From the NCBI GenBank assembly GCA_963825415.1, contig CAWGTD010000003.1, forward strand, positions 62,001 through 126,000: 64,000 nt of DNA, in the 5' to 3' direction. This stretch comes from BP-464 sp963825415 (GTDB lineage Bacteria; Actinomycetota; Thermoleophilia; Solirubrobacterales; Solirubrobacteraceae). Positions 26,159 through 33,521 of this stretch are shown here, piece by piece. The notes under the pieces were generated by a model. That model was given only the letters and a program-made list of their open reading frames with translations. It did no database searches and was not told the origin of the DNA. Position 1 is the stretch's first letter. Each line of letters opens with the position of its first letter. Position numbers and translations under genes: made by a program.

Positions 26159-26353
26159 TCAGCAGCGGGCAGCCACGCGCTTCTGGTCCGCCCTGATCAC
26201 GCTGCGCTTCGCGTGCCGCCGCTTGTCGTGGGCGAGCTTGGCCTTCGCGGCTCGGCACGCCGACGAGCTCGCCGACGCCGGGCTCACGATGGCGGCGCCC
26301 GGCGCCAGCAGCGCCAGACCGACCACTCCGACCAACATGCGCTTCCTTGCCAT
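26159..26353 (-). CDS. 64-aa secreted basic peptide
   Basis: This small gene has a strong AAGGAGG ribosome site before its ATG. The product has a signal peptide (MLVGVVGLALLAPGAAIVSPASA) and a mature part of about 35 residues that is Lys/Arg/Ala-rich with two cysteines (SACRAAKAKL and a C-terminal Cys), which could form one disulfide. No family is recognised. It is convergent with the desaturase, 31 bases away, and divergent from the SHOCT-like gene. Confidence 0.7.
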   Translation of the reverse strand: MARKRMLVGVVGLALLAPGAAIVSPASASSSACRAAKAKLAHDKRRHAKRSVIRADQKRVAARC

Positions 26354-26460
26354 TGCTCCTCCTTGAGGTTCGCCGCGCCGACTGTCCCAGACCCGCGATC
26401 GCTCGTCAATCCGCGTTTTGGGAGGTTGACCCCCGCGGCCCGGGATGGTCTGATCGCGCC

Positions 26461-26982
26461 ATGGCGATCTTCGGCCGGCACCGGATCAAGCATCCCGTCG
26501 ACGGTTTCGCCGAGATCACCGAATGCTGGCTGAAGCCCTCGGTGGGGAGCAACAGCGGCGCCGGCGCCGGCAACTGCCGGATGACCCTGCGCCTCACCGA
26601 GGTACCCGGCATCGAGCCGCAGGAGATCCCGTATCACGAGCTGAACATGGTCGAGAACCGCTGGCCGGAGGTGGGGATGCGCGTCGCGGTGACGGTCGAC
26701 GCCGACCACCCCGAGCGCGCGAAGGTCCACTGGGAGTCGGTGTTCGGCGAGATCCACGGGGGCAAGCTCGGCGTCCTGGCCGAGTACGCCGCCAGCGCCG
26801 TGAGCATCGACCTCGACCTCTCCAAGGGTGTCGAGGACCCCGACCAGCCGCAGCCGCTCGGCTCCTCGGACAAGGAGCGCGAGGCGATGATCGCCGAGCT
26901 CAACGGCAAGTTCGCCCGGGGCGAGATCACCTACGACCAGATGACGGCCGAGATCAAGCGCGTGCTCGGCATCCCCGGCTGA
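26461..26982 (+). CDS. hypothetical protein with SHOCT-like C-terminus
   Basis: The product is 173 residues. The first 110 are a beta-rich domain without a recognised family. The last 35 (EREAMIAELNGKFARGEITYDQMTAEIKRVLG) match the short helical SHOCT pattern, a small oligomerisation-like module found at the ends of many bacterial proteins. It has no signal or membrane segment. It is convergent with the MreB gene, 13 bases apart. Function unknown. Confidence 0.72.
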   Translation: MAIFGRHRIKHPVDGFAEITECWLKPSVGSNSGAGAGNCRMTLRLTEVPGIEPQEIPYHELNMVENRWPEVGMRVAVTVDADHPERAKVHWESVFGEIHGGKLGVLAEYAASAVSIDLDLSKGVEDPDQPQPLGSSDKEREAMIAELNGKFARGEITYDQMTAEIKRVLGIPG

Positions 26983-26995
26983 GCGAAGCCGCGGC

Positions 26996-28063
26996 TCAGG
27001 CGCGTAGCTGGGCGGCCGCCGCGCGACGCGGAACGCTCGTCCACGCGCGGGTGCTGCTCAGGACCGCTTCGAAATCCTCGAGCGAGCGCCCGGCGCCCTC
27101 GGCGACGCAGGTCAGCGGCTCGGGCACCTCGATCGTCTCCATGCCTGTCTCGGCCGACACGAGGTCGCCGAAGCCCCGTAGCAGGACGCCTCCGCCTGCG
27201 AGGTGGATGCCCGCCGTGGCGATGTCACCCGCCAGCTCAGGAGGCGCGGCTTCGAGCGCTCGCTTGATCGCGGCGATGATCTGCTCGAGCGGCCCGGCAA
27301 GGGCGCCGCGGACCTCCGCCGCCGAAAGCGTCACGGCGGTCGGCAGGCCGGAGACCAGGTTGCGCCCGCGCACCTCGACCGTCTTCTCGTCATCCACCGG
27401 CCATGCGGAGCCGAGTTCGATCTTCAGGCGCTCCGCCGTCTCGGTCCCGGTCGCCAGCCGGTGCGTGTTGCGCAGGTACAGGCTGATCGCTTCGTCGAAG
27501 TCGTATCCGCCGACGCGCACCGACTCCATGCAGACGATGCCGCCCATCGAGATCAGCGCGACCTCGGAGGTGCCGCCGCCGACGTCGACGATCATCGTCG
27601 CCGACGGCTCGGCGATCTCCAGCCCGGATCCGATCGCCGCGGCGAGCGGCTCCTCGATCAGCGCGATCGCGCCGGCACCCGCGGCTGCCGACGCGTCGAC
27701 CAGGGCGCGGCGCTCGACGTCGGTGATGCCGGACGGCGCGCACAGCACCAGTCGGGGATGGGCGAAGCGCGACTGGTGCACGCGGCTCAGGAAGTGACGC
27801 AGCATCTGCTCGGTCACCTCGAAGTCGGCGATGACGCCGTGGCGCAGCGGACGGGTGGCCGAGATGCTGGCCGGCGTCCGTCCGATCATCCGTTTGGCCT
27901 CGAGCCCCACGGCATGAACCGCTCCGGTGCGTTCGTCGACCGCCACGACCGAAGGCTCGGAGAGCACGATCCCCCGCCCGCGCACATAGACCAGGGTGTT
28001 GGCGGTGCCGAGATCGACCGCGAGGTCGGCGGTCGAACGCAATGAGCCGAAGAGGCGCACCAA
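26996..28063 (-). CDS. mreB: MreB/actin-like rod-shape protein, orphan locus
   Basis: The product is 355 residues with the actin-fold motifs of MreB: phosphate-1 DLGTANTLVYVRG, an AVGLEAKRMIGRTP loop, phosphate-2 MIVDVGGGTSEVALIS and the adenosine element GIHLAGGGVLLRGF. MreB polymerises on the membrane and steers cell-wall synthesis. Usual partners mreC and mreD are not adjacent, so this may be a second copy or a divergent MreB-like protein. The upstream neighbour is an unrelated CotH-like gene. Family assignment is secure; the cell-shape role is inferred. Confidence 0.88.
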   Translation of the reverse strand: MVRLFGSLRSTADLAVDLGTANTLVYVRGRGIVLSEPSVVAVDERTGAVHAVGLEAKRMIGRTPASISATRPLRHGVIADFEVTEQMLRHFLSRVHQSRFAHPRLVLCAPSGITDVERRALVDASAAAGAGAIALIEEPLAAAIGSGLEIAEPSATMIVDVGGGTSEVALISMGGIVCMESVRVGGYDFDEAISLYLRNTHRLATGTETAERLKIELGSAWPVDDEKTVEVRGRNLVSGLPTAVTLSAAEVRGALAGPLEQIIAAIKRALEAAPPELAGDIATAGIHLAGGGVLLRGFGDLVSAETGMETIEVPEPLTCVAEGAGRSLEDFEAVLSSTRAWTSVPRRAAAAQLRA

Positions 28064-28111
28064 CGCAGCATGACGCCCCCGGGCGGTGGGCGCCGCAGAA
28101 TTCCGTGTAGA

Positions 28112-29887
28112 TCAGCGGTCGAGCAGGGTGAACGAGCGCGTCGCCGTCACAGCCGTGCCCGTCGGTGCCGGGCGGAACGTGGCGCTCACCGTCACGCGAA
28201 GCCGATGCGCGCGCCGCAGCAAGCGCCGGCCGGCGGTCGTCAGCCGAACCGTCGCCAAGCCCCAGCCGGGGCGATCGCGGCTCAATGCGCCGCTCCCGAT
28301 CGTCACCAGCTTCGTCTTGGCGGCCCGTGCGGCGCCGAGCGCGGACTGCGGCACCCGCCAGGCGAACTCGACCCTCCCCGCCTGCTCGAACAGATACGGC
28401 TGGACGATCCCACGTGAGGATGCGAACTCGTCGGGGTCGCCGCCGTCGAGCAGTCCGGCGAGCCAGCCGACGATCGAGCGCACCATCGGCACCGTGGGCT
28501 GAGTGGTCGACGGCTGCTGCAGCGTGAGCGGTGCGCCGAGCGCCAGCTTCGGCGTTGGGGCCGCGTCCGGGCCTTCCGGCTCGGGCTCGGGGATGACCGC
28601 GCCACCGCCGCCACCGCCGCCGGCTCCGATGACCGACAGCCACCGCGTGTCGGCGGGCCGCTCGGCGAGGAACGTCCGTGCCGCGGCGACACCCTCCGCG
28701 ATCTGCTCCAGCGAATGCTCGCGGCGCGGATCGATGGCCTGCCACGGCTCGAGCACTGTGGCGACCTGCTGGGCCTTGTCCTCCAAGTGGAGCGCCCCCA
28801 CGGTCGCGCGCACGTCGGCGACCGCGGCGGCGTACGCGGCGGCGCACTCGGAATCGGCGAGGCATCCGTCGAAGATGACGCCCGCCGACACGCCGTAGGG
28901 CAAGCGCAGGCTGAGGGCCTGATCCAGGCCCCAGGGGAGCATCGTGAAGACGCCCGTCGCGTCGCTGTGCAGGAAGTAGTTTCGCGGCCAGAACGGCCCC
29001 TCCTGGCTTCCGTAGCCATCCCACTGGCCGATGTACTTCTCGGTCGCCCACATGCGAACCATCTGTTGCAGGTCCGCGATGCCGTCCATGCGGTCCGAGA
29101 ACGATCCTTCGTCGTCCGCGACCGCGTCGATGAGCGCCTCGAGGTCGCTCAGGTCCTCCTCGTCGCCCTCGTCGATCTCGAACCCGCCGGCACCGCCAGG
29201 TGTGACGTCTGCGGCGGCTGCCCCCTCGTACAGATGGCGCGTGGATTCAAACCAGCGCGCGAGTGCCACGCTGTCCATGGTCTCGACGTTGGCGTAGACG
29301 CCGTAGTCGTCGCCGTCGACGGTCACGTAGGCGAAGCCCACCCGCGGCGCGGCGACACCGGTCGCCCGGAACGCCTCGTAGCCGATCGTCTCGTGGAGCA
29401 TCGAGGGGTCCTGCACCATGTTGTTGAGCGTGAGCTTCTCCAGCCCGTGGAAGCGCTGGCCGCCGAACTTGACCTTGAACGCGGCCTTGCCGCCGAGGTC
29501 GCGGAACGAGTTGTGGCCCTTGAGACGCACCCCCACCGCGAGCGGGCCGTACGTTCCGGCGGGCCCGCTGAGCGCGAACGTGCCGGCGACGTACGTGTCG
29601 GGATCAATCGCCAGCGCGTCCCGCGACGCCTGCGGCAGCGACAGGTCGATCTCGTAGACGACGGTGGGATCGAAGAGCCAGTCCGTGTCGGGCGGCGGGG
29701 CGCCGGCTGCGGTTGACGGCTCGTTCGGCGCGCCCTTGGTGGAGGCGGTCTGCGCCCAGGAGTCGCCGCCGGACGGGTAGCGGCCGTACGTGTCGGTGGC
29801 GGATGTGAGAGCGGGCACACGACGACGTCGTCGATGGCTCGCCAGAGCGCTGTCGGAGTCGGCAAGGCGGATCGTGTCCTCCCGCAT
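28112..29887 (-). CDS. CotH kinase-family secreted protein, main body
   Basis: This open frame of about 590 codons holds the CotH-type body: VRLKGHNSFRDLGGKAAFKVKF, LEKLTLNNMVQDPSMLHE, YGVYANVETMD, ATEKYIGQWDGY and NYFLHSD, then LPWGLDQAL. CotH proteins are atypical secreted kinases that phosphorylate extracellular proteins, and these segments cover the nucleotide and metal-binding region. An acidic stretch (EIDEGDEEDLSDLE) and a Gly-rich linker precede a beta-rich C-terminal tail like those of nearby exported proteins. The true N-terminus lies upstream in other frames: the signal peptide and lamin-tail domain are broken by indels (see 29888-30178). The ATG at 29887 is therefore only a frame boundary, not a credible start. 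Confidence 0.75.
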   Translation of the reverse strand: MREDTIRLADSDSALASHRRRRRVPALTSATDTYGRYPSGGDSWAQTASTKGAPNEPSTAAGAPPPDTDWLFDPTVVYEIDLSLPQASRDALAIDPDTYVAGTFALSGPAGTYGPLAVGVRLKGHNSFRDLGGKAAFKVKFGGQRFHGLEKLTLNNMVQDPSMLHETIGYEAFRATGVAAPRVGFAYVTVDGDDYGVYANVETMDSVALARWFESTRHLYEGAAAADVTPGGAGGFEIDEGDEEDLSDLEALIDAVADDEGSFSDRMDGIADLQQMVRMWATEKYIGQWDGYGSQEGPFWPRNYFLHSDATGVFTMLPWGLDQALSLRLPYGVSAGVIFDGCLADSECAAAYAAAVADVRATVGALHLEDKAQQVATVLEPWQAIDPRREHSLEQIAEGVAAARTFLAERPADTRWLSVIGAGGGGGGGAVIPEPEPEGPDAAPTPKLALGAPLTLQQPSTTQPTVPMVRSIVGWLAGLLDGGDPDEFASSRGIVQPYLFEQAGRVEFAWRVPQSALGAARAAKTKLVTIGSGALSRDRPGWGLATVRLTTAGRRLLRRAHRLRVTVSATFRPAPTGTAVTATRSFTLLDR

Positions 29888-30178
29888 TTCACGCCGAATG
29901 GGAAGCCGTTGGGCACCTGGTCGAGCGGCACCTTGTCGAGCGTCAGATCACGTGCGCGGGGATCGTGGTGCCGCTGGGGAACACCAGCCGATGGTCGGCT
30001 CGTAGGGGATTGCGGTCGAGCGGGTCGTCATCGGTCAGCAGCCAGCCGGAGATGTCGGCCTCCGCAGTCGCCCGTGTTGACGATCTCGATCCAGTCCGTG
30101 GCCCTCGCAGTTGATCTCGTTGAGCAGCACGGCGGCGTGCGCCGTGGCTGCGGTGGACGCGACGGCCGCGAGGGCCAT
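29888..30178 (-). pseudogene. frame-broken signal peptide and lamin-tail domain of the CotH protein
   Basis: Reading leftwards, fragments of one protein are scattered over the three frames: MALAAVASTAATAHAAVLLN with EINCEG, then TDWIEIVNTGDCGG, then DISGWLLTDDDPLDRN and LRADHRLVFPSGTTIP, then KVPLDQVPNGFPFGVKCG, then EDTIRLADSDSAL. Together they give a signal peptide and a lamin-tail domain continuous with the CotH body. At least four breaks occur: one extra base near 30098, one near 30060, a shift near 29945 and a missing base near 29883. Two more compensating ones fall around 29815-29845. The fragments are otherwise well conserved, which suggests sequence errors or very recent decay. Confidence 0.7.
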
Positions 30179-30241
30179 GAAGGCGAGGACGATCCGTCGG
30201 ATGAAGCCGATCGTAGGCGGGCGCCGCCCCGCCGACCATCC

Positions 30242-30760
30242 CTAGTTTTCGGTGGAACCGGCCATGTGGAACGTGAACATCCGATCGGCCTCGATACGGG
30301 CGTGCGCCACGCCGGAGTCAAGGAACTTCTCCCACTCCGGCCCGTAGCGCGGTACGTAGATGTCCAGGAACGTCTGCCGCAGCTCCGCGTCCGCATCGCT
30401 GCTCAGGTCGACCGGCACCGCGCGACCGTGGACGGTGACCGCCAACTCCTCGCCCGGAAGGTGCGTCGCGCTGACGTGCGGTCGCTGCCCGATGTGCCGG
30501 AAGCGCACCGAATCGGGCGCCGACCCGAAGTGGAAGGACCCGCGGAAGAAGACGCCGTCGACCGGGCCGACGATCGGGCGACCGTCGGCCGTCACGGTCG
30601 CCAGCGCCAGCAGGCACATCCCGGTCAGCCGCGCGGCGACCTGCTCGGCGTTCAGCCGCCGCTCGGGGCTGATGATCCGCAGCAGATGCGGCCCGGCCTG
30701 GTCGTAGCTGCGGTCGAGCAGCTCCTGCAGTGCGGCGAGGTCGTCCGCGGTTTCGTGCAC
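30242..30760 (-). CDS. pyridoxamine 5'-phosphate oxidase-like FMN-binding protein, probable frameshift at start
   Basis: The product is 172 residues from GTG 30760. The split-barrel FMN-binding fold is suggested by LALATVTADGRPIVGPVDGVFFRGSFHFG and VRFRHIGQRPHVSATHL. Members reduce or oxidise small substrates with FMN or F420. A better start exists just upstream in another frame: ATG 30792 with an AGGAGG site gives MAVAIRTTD and then a stop. One added base near 30763 would join it to LVVHETADDL of this frame. The true product is therefore probably about 10 residues longer and the assembled sequence lacks one base. Confidence 0.75.
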   Translation of the reverse strand: MHETADDLAALQELLDRSYDQAGPHLLRIISPERRLNAEQVAARLTGMCLLALATVTADGRPIVGPVDGVFFRGSFHFGSAPDSVRFRHIGQRPHVSATHLPGEELAVTVHGRAVPVDLSSDADAELRQTFLDIYVPRYGPEWEKFLDSGVAHARIEADRMFTFHMAGSTEN

Positions 30761-30850
30761 GACTAGTCCGTGGTCCTGATCGCGACTGCCATCTGAGCCT
30801 CCTCGGTCGTGTCTCCCAGAGAGATTCAACCGGATCGGCGCTCGCTCGGG

Positions 30851-32446
30851 TCAGCGCCCGCCGACCGCGTCGCGCAGGTCCTCGGTCTCCTTCAGCAGCT
30901 CGCGCTGGCGGCGGATCACATCGTCGAGGCGGCGGCGCAGATCGCTGTCCGAAGCGTTCGGCGTCTCCGTCGAGGGGCTCTTGGTGGTCGCGGGCTCCTC
31001 TTCGGCGGGGCTGGCTCCTGGCACGACGCCGGTCCTCAGGTACTCCAACGTCTTGGCCTCGGCCTGAGGGTCGGAGTCGTTGTCGAAGATCGCGACCAGC
31101 TTGTTGCGCGCGGCGTCGACGATCGCGGTCTTCGAGACGGAGTTGGCCGACTCCGGGATGATCGAGATCAGATAGACGAGCCGGCCGGCGACGAAGACCG
31201 GGCGCGGTTCGACGGTGCGAAAGCGCCCACCACTCGCGGACTGCGTCTTCTGATCGGAGAACACGACGCCGGGGATCGAGACCGAGCGCACGGTCTCCAG
31301 CGCGCGGCGGTTGCCGGTGAGGCTCGTGCCGCGGGGGACGCGCCAGACCTGCGTCTTGCCGGTGATCGTGTCGGTGAGGAAGATCGCGTTGACGGCGAAG
31401 GCGCGCCCATAGGGCTCGGCGACCGTCACCCATTTCGATCCGCCGGTGCCGAAGTCGATGAGATAGGGCTGGTGGTTGTCCTCGGTGTCGGTGATCTGTG
31501 TCTGCTCGGTATGCGTGAAGTACCGGTTGGCGAGGCCGCGCTTGTACGCGTAGGCCTCCTGGATCTGTCGGGCGAGCGTCTCGGGGAACACACGTCCGGA
31601 GGCGACGAGCTCAGGCCGCTCACGCGCCTCGTCGGGCGAGAGGTCCTCGATCTGCCCGTCGGGGTGGACCACGAAGACACCGCCGAAGACCGGTCGCCGC
31701 ACCAGCCAGCCCTTGTACTTGACGTATGGGACGACGATCAGCGGCTGTCCGTCGGCGCCGAGGATCCCGGTGGATTCGGCGAGCGTTATGAAGTAGTGCT
31801 TCTTGAGCAGGCGCCAGCGCAGGTTGTCGGTGATCTGCTGCCCGGGTGCGTACTTGAAGGGCGCATCGACCTCCTTGAGCGTGCGCGCCGTCTGGTCGGC
31901 ATCCAGCGTCACCAGCCCCTGACTCTTCTTGGAGAAGACCCGGAAGATGCCTTCCGGCGTCCGCAGGGCCGTCCAGCGCTGGCCGTCCGGCGTGAGCGTG
32001 ATGTGGAAATCGGTGAGGTGCTCGGTCGGCGAGTTGAACCCGCTCGAGGCGATCTGCACCGCCACCTCCTTCGGCAGCAGCCGCACCTGGCCTCCGCTGG
32101 GCAGGCCCGCGATCTGCTCGTAGGTCGTGTGCTTGTACAGGGAGCGACTCACCAGCGCCCCGTTGAAGACACCACCGAAGAGGAACAGGAAGAAGGCGAC
32201 CCCCAGTCCGACCAGCAGCGCGGTGGGCGGCCGCCGCCCGGCGCGCAGCTCCAGGGTGGTGACCTGGCGACGGACGACGATCAGCGTGAGGGCCAGGACG
32301 ACGAGCGGCGGCAGCCACACCAGCGGCTTGGTCCAGAACAGCATCGCCAGGCCATGGAACATCGGCCGAACCAGCCAGATCCCCACCAGCACGGCGGCGA
32401 CGATGGCGACGGTGACCGGCCGGGCCCGACTCCATCGAACGCCCAT
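30851..32446 (-). CDS. large membrane-anchored protein of unknown function
   Basis: The product is 531 residues from ATG 32446 (AGGGTGG upstream; GTG 32455 is possible). Three hydrophobic segments occupy the first 110 residues (VTVAIVAAVLVGIWLV, WLPPLVVLALTLIVV, LLVGLGVAFFLFLFGG). The remaining 400 form one soluble domain with no recognised motif, ending in a Glu/Ser/Thr-rich linker and a short coiled coil (LRRRLDDVIRRQRELLKETEDL). It has no kinase, protease or binding signature. The aldo/keto reductase stop lies about 10 bases upstream on the same strand, so the two are probably co-transcribed. Confidence 0.72.
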   Translation of the reverse strand: MGVRWSRARPVTVAIVAAVLVGIWLVRPMFHGLAMLFWTKPLVWLPPLVVLALTLIVVRRQVTTLELRAGRRPPTALLVGLGVAFFLFLFGGVFNGALVSRSLYKHTTYEQIAGLPSGGQVRLLPKEVAVQIASSGFNSPTEHLTDFHITLTPDGQRWTALRTPEGIFRVFSKKSQGLVTLDADQTARTLKEVDAPFKYAPGQQITDNLRWRLLKKHYFITLAESTGILGADGQPLIVVPYVKYKGWLVRRPVFGGVFVVHPDGQIEDLSPDEARERPELVASGRVFPETLARQIQEAYAYKRGLANRYFTHTEQTQITDTEDNHQPYLIDFGTGGSKWVTVAEPYGRAFAVNAIFLTDTITGKTQVWRVPRGTSLTGNRRALETVRSVSIPGVVFSDQKTQSASGGRFRTVEPRPVFVAGRLVYLISIIPESANSVSKTAIVDAARNKLVAIFDNDSDPQAEAKTLEYLRTGVVPGASPAEEEPATTKSPSTETPNASDSDLRRRLDDVIRRQRELLKETEDLRDAVGGR

Positions 32447-32456
32447 GCCGCCCACC

Positions 32457-33497
32457 CTATTCGGCAGACGGACCGGGCCTGCGGCGCGCAGTCGCCGCGA
32501 GCGCCGGGTTCGTCCAGCCGGCGTCGACCGGGTTGAGCGTCGTGCCCGGGCTGACGATCTCGTCGATGCGATCCAACACGTCGTCGTCGAGCTGCACGTC
32601 GGCAGCGCCCAGCTGGGACTCGAGCTGCTCCATGGTCCGCGGGCCGATGATCGCCGCGGTCACGGCCGGATGGCGGATCACGAACGCGAGCGCCATGTCG
32701 ATCAGCGAGATCCCGGCGTCGTCGGCCAGCGCGCCGAGCGCGTCGGCCGCGTCGAGCTTGGCCTGGTTGACCGGCAGCGACAGGTCGTAGCGCGCGGGCA
32801 TCATCACCGACCGCCGCGACGTCAGGTCGTCGGCGCTCTTGCGCCAGCGGCCCGACAGCCAGCCGCCCGCCAGCGGGCTCCAGACGATCGCGCCCATCCC
32901 GTGCTCGAGGCACGTCGGCAGCACGTCGGCTTCGATCCCGCGCACGAGGAGTGAGTAGGGCGGCTGCTCGCAGACGTAGCGCTGCAACCCGCGTTCGCGC
33001 GCGACCCACTGCGCCTTGACGATCTGCGCCGCCGGATACGTGGATGAGCCGATGTAGCGCACCTTGCCCTGCGCGACGAGGTCCGAAAGGGCGCCGAGGG
33101 TCTCCTCGTGGTCGGTCCAGGGATCCCAGCGATGGACCTGGTAGAGATCGATCCAGTCGGTGTCCAGGCGCTTGAGCGACGCCTCGACCTCTTTGAAGAT
33201 CCAGCGGCGCGAGTTGCCCGCCTGGTTGACGTCGTCGCCCATCGTTCCGTGGAACTTGGTCGCGAGCACGACGTCGTCGCGCCGGCCGCCGGCCAACGCC
33301 TTGCCGACGATCGTCTCGGACTCGCCGCGCGAGTAGACGTCGGCGGTGTCGATGAAGTTGATCCCGGCATCCAGCGCGCGGTGGATGATCCGGATGCTGG
33401 CGTCGTGGTCGGTCTCGCCCCACGCGCCGAACATCATGGCGCCGAGGCAGAGCGGGCTGACGTGAACGCCGGTCCGCGCGAGGGTTCGCTGTTCCAT
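32457..33497 (-). CDS. aldo/keto reductase
   Basis: The product is 346 residues. The TIM-barrel AKR pattern is clear: LCLGAMMFGAWGETD, INFIDTADVYSRGESE with the catalytic Asp and Tyr, VLATKFHG with the Lys, and a C-terminal NADPH-binding stretch (AIIGPRTMEQLESQLGA). It reduces carbonyl compounds with NADPH; the substrate is unknown. It is close to the NADP-dependent oxidoreductases often annotated as YajO/Tas-like. It is upstream of the membrane protein at 30.85-32.45 kb. Confidence 0.93.
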   Translation of the reverse strand: MEQRTLARTGVHVSPLCLGAMMFGAWGETDHDASIRIIHRALDAGINFIDTADVYSRGESETIVGKALAGGRRDDVVLATKFHGTMGDDVNQAGNSRRWIFKEVEASLKRLDTDWIDLYQVHRWDPWTDHEETLGALSDLVAQGKVRYIGSSTYPAAQIVKAQWVARERGLQRYVCEQPPYSLLVRGIEADVLPTCLEHGMGAIVWSPLAGGWLSGRWRKSADDLTSRRSVMMPARYDLSLPVNQAKLDAADALGALADDAGISLIDMALAFVIRHPAVTAAIIGPRTMEQLESQLGAADVQLDDDVLDRIDEIVSPGTTLNPVDAGWTNPALAATARRRPGPSAE

Positions 33498-33521
33498 CGG
33501 CCCGACGCTACTCGCGCGGCT

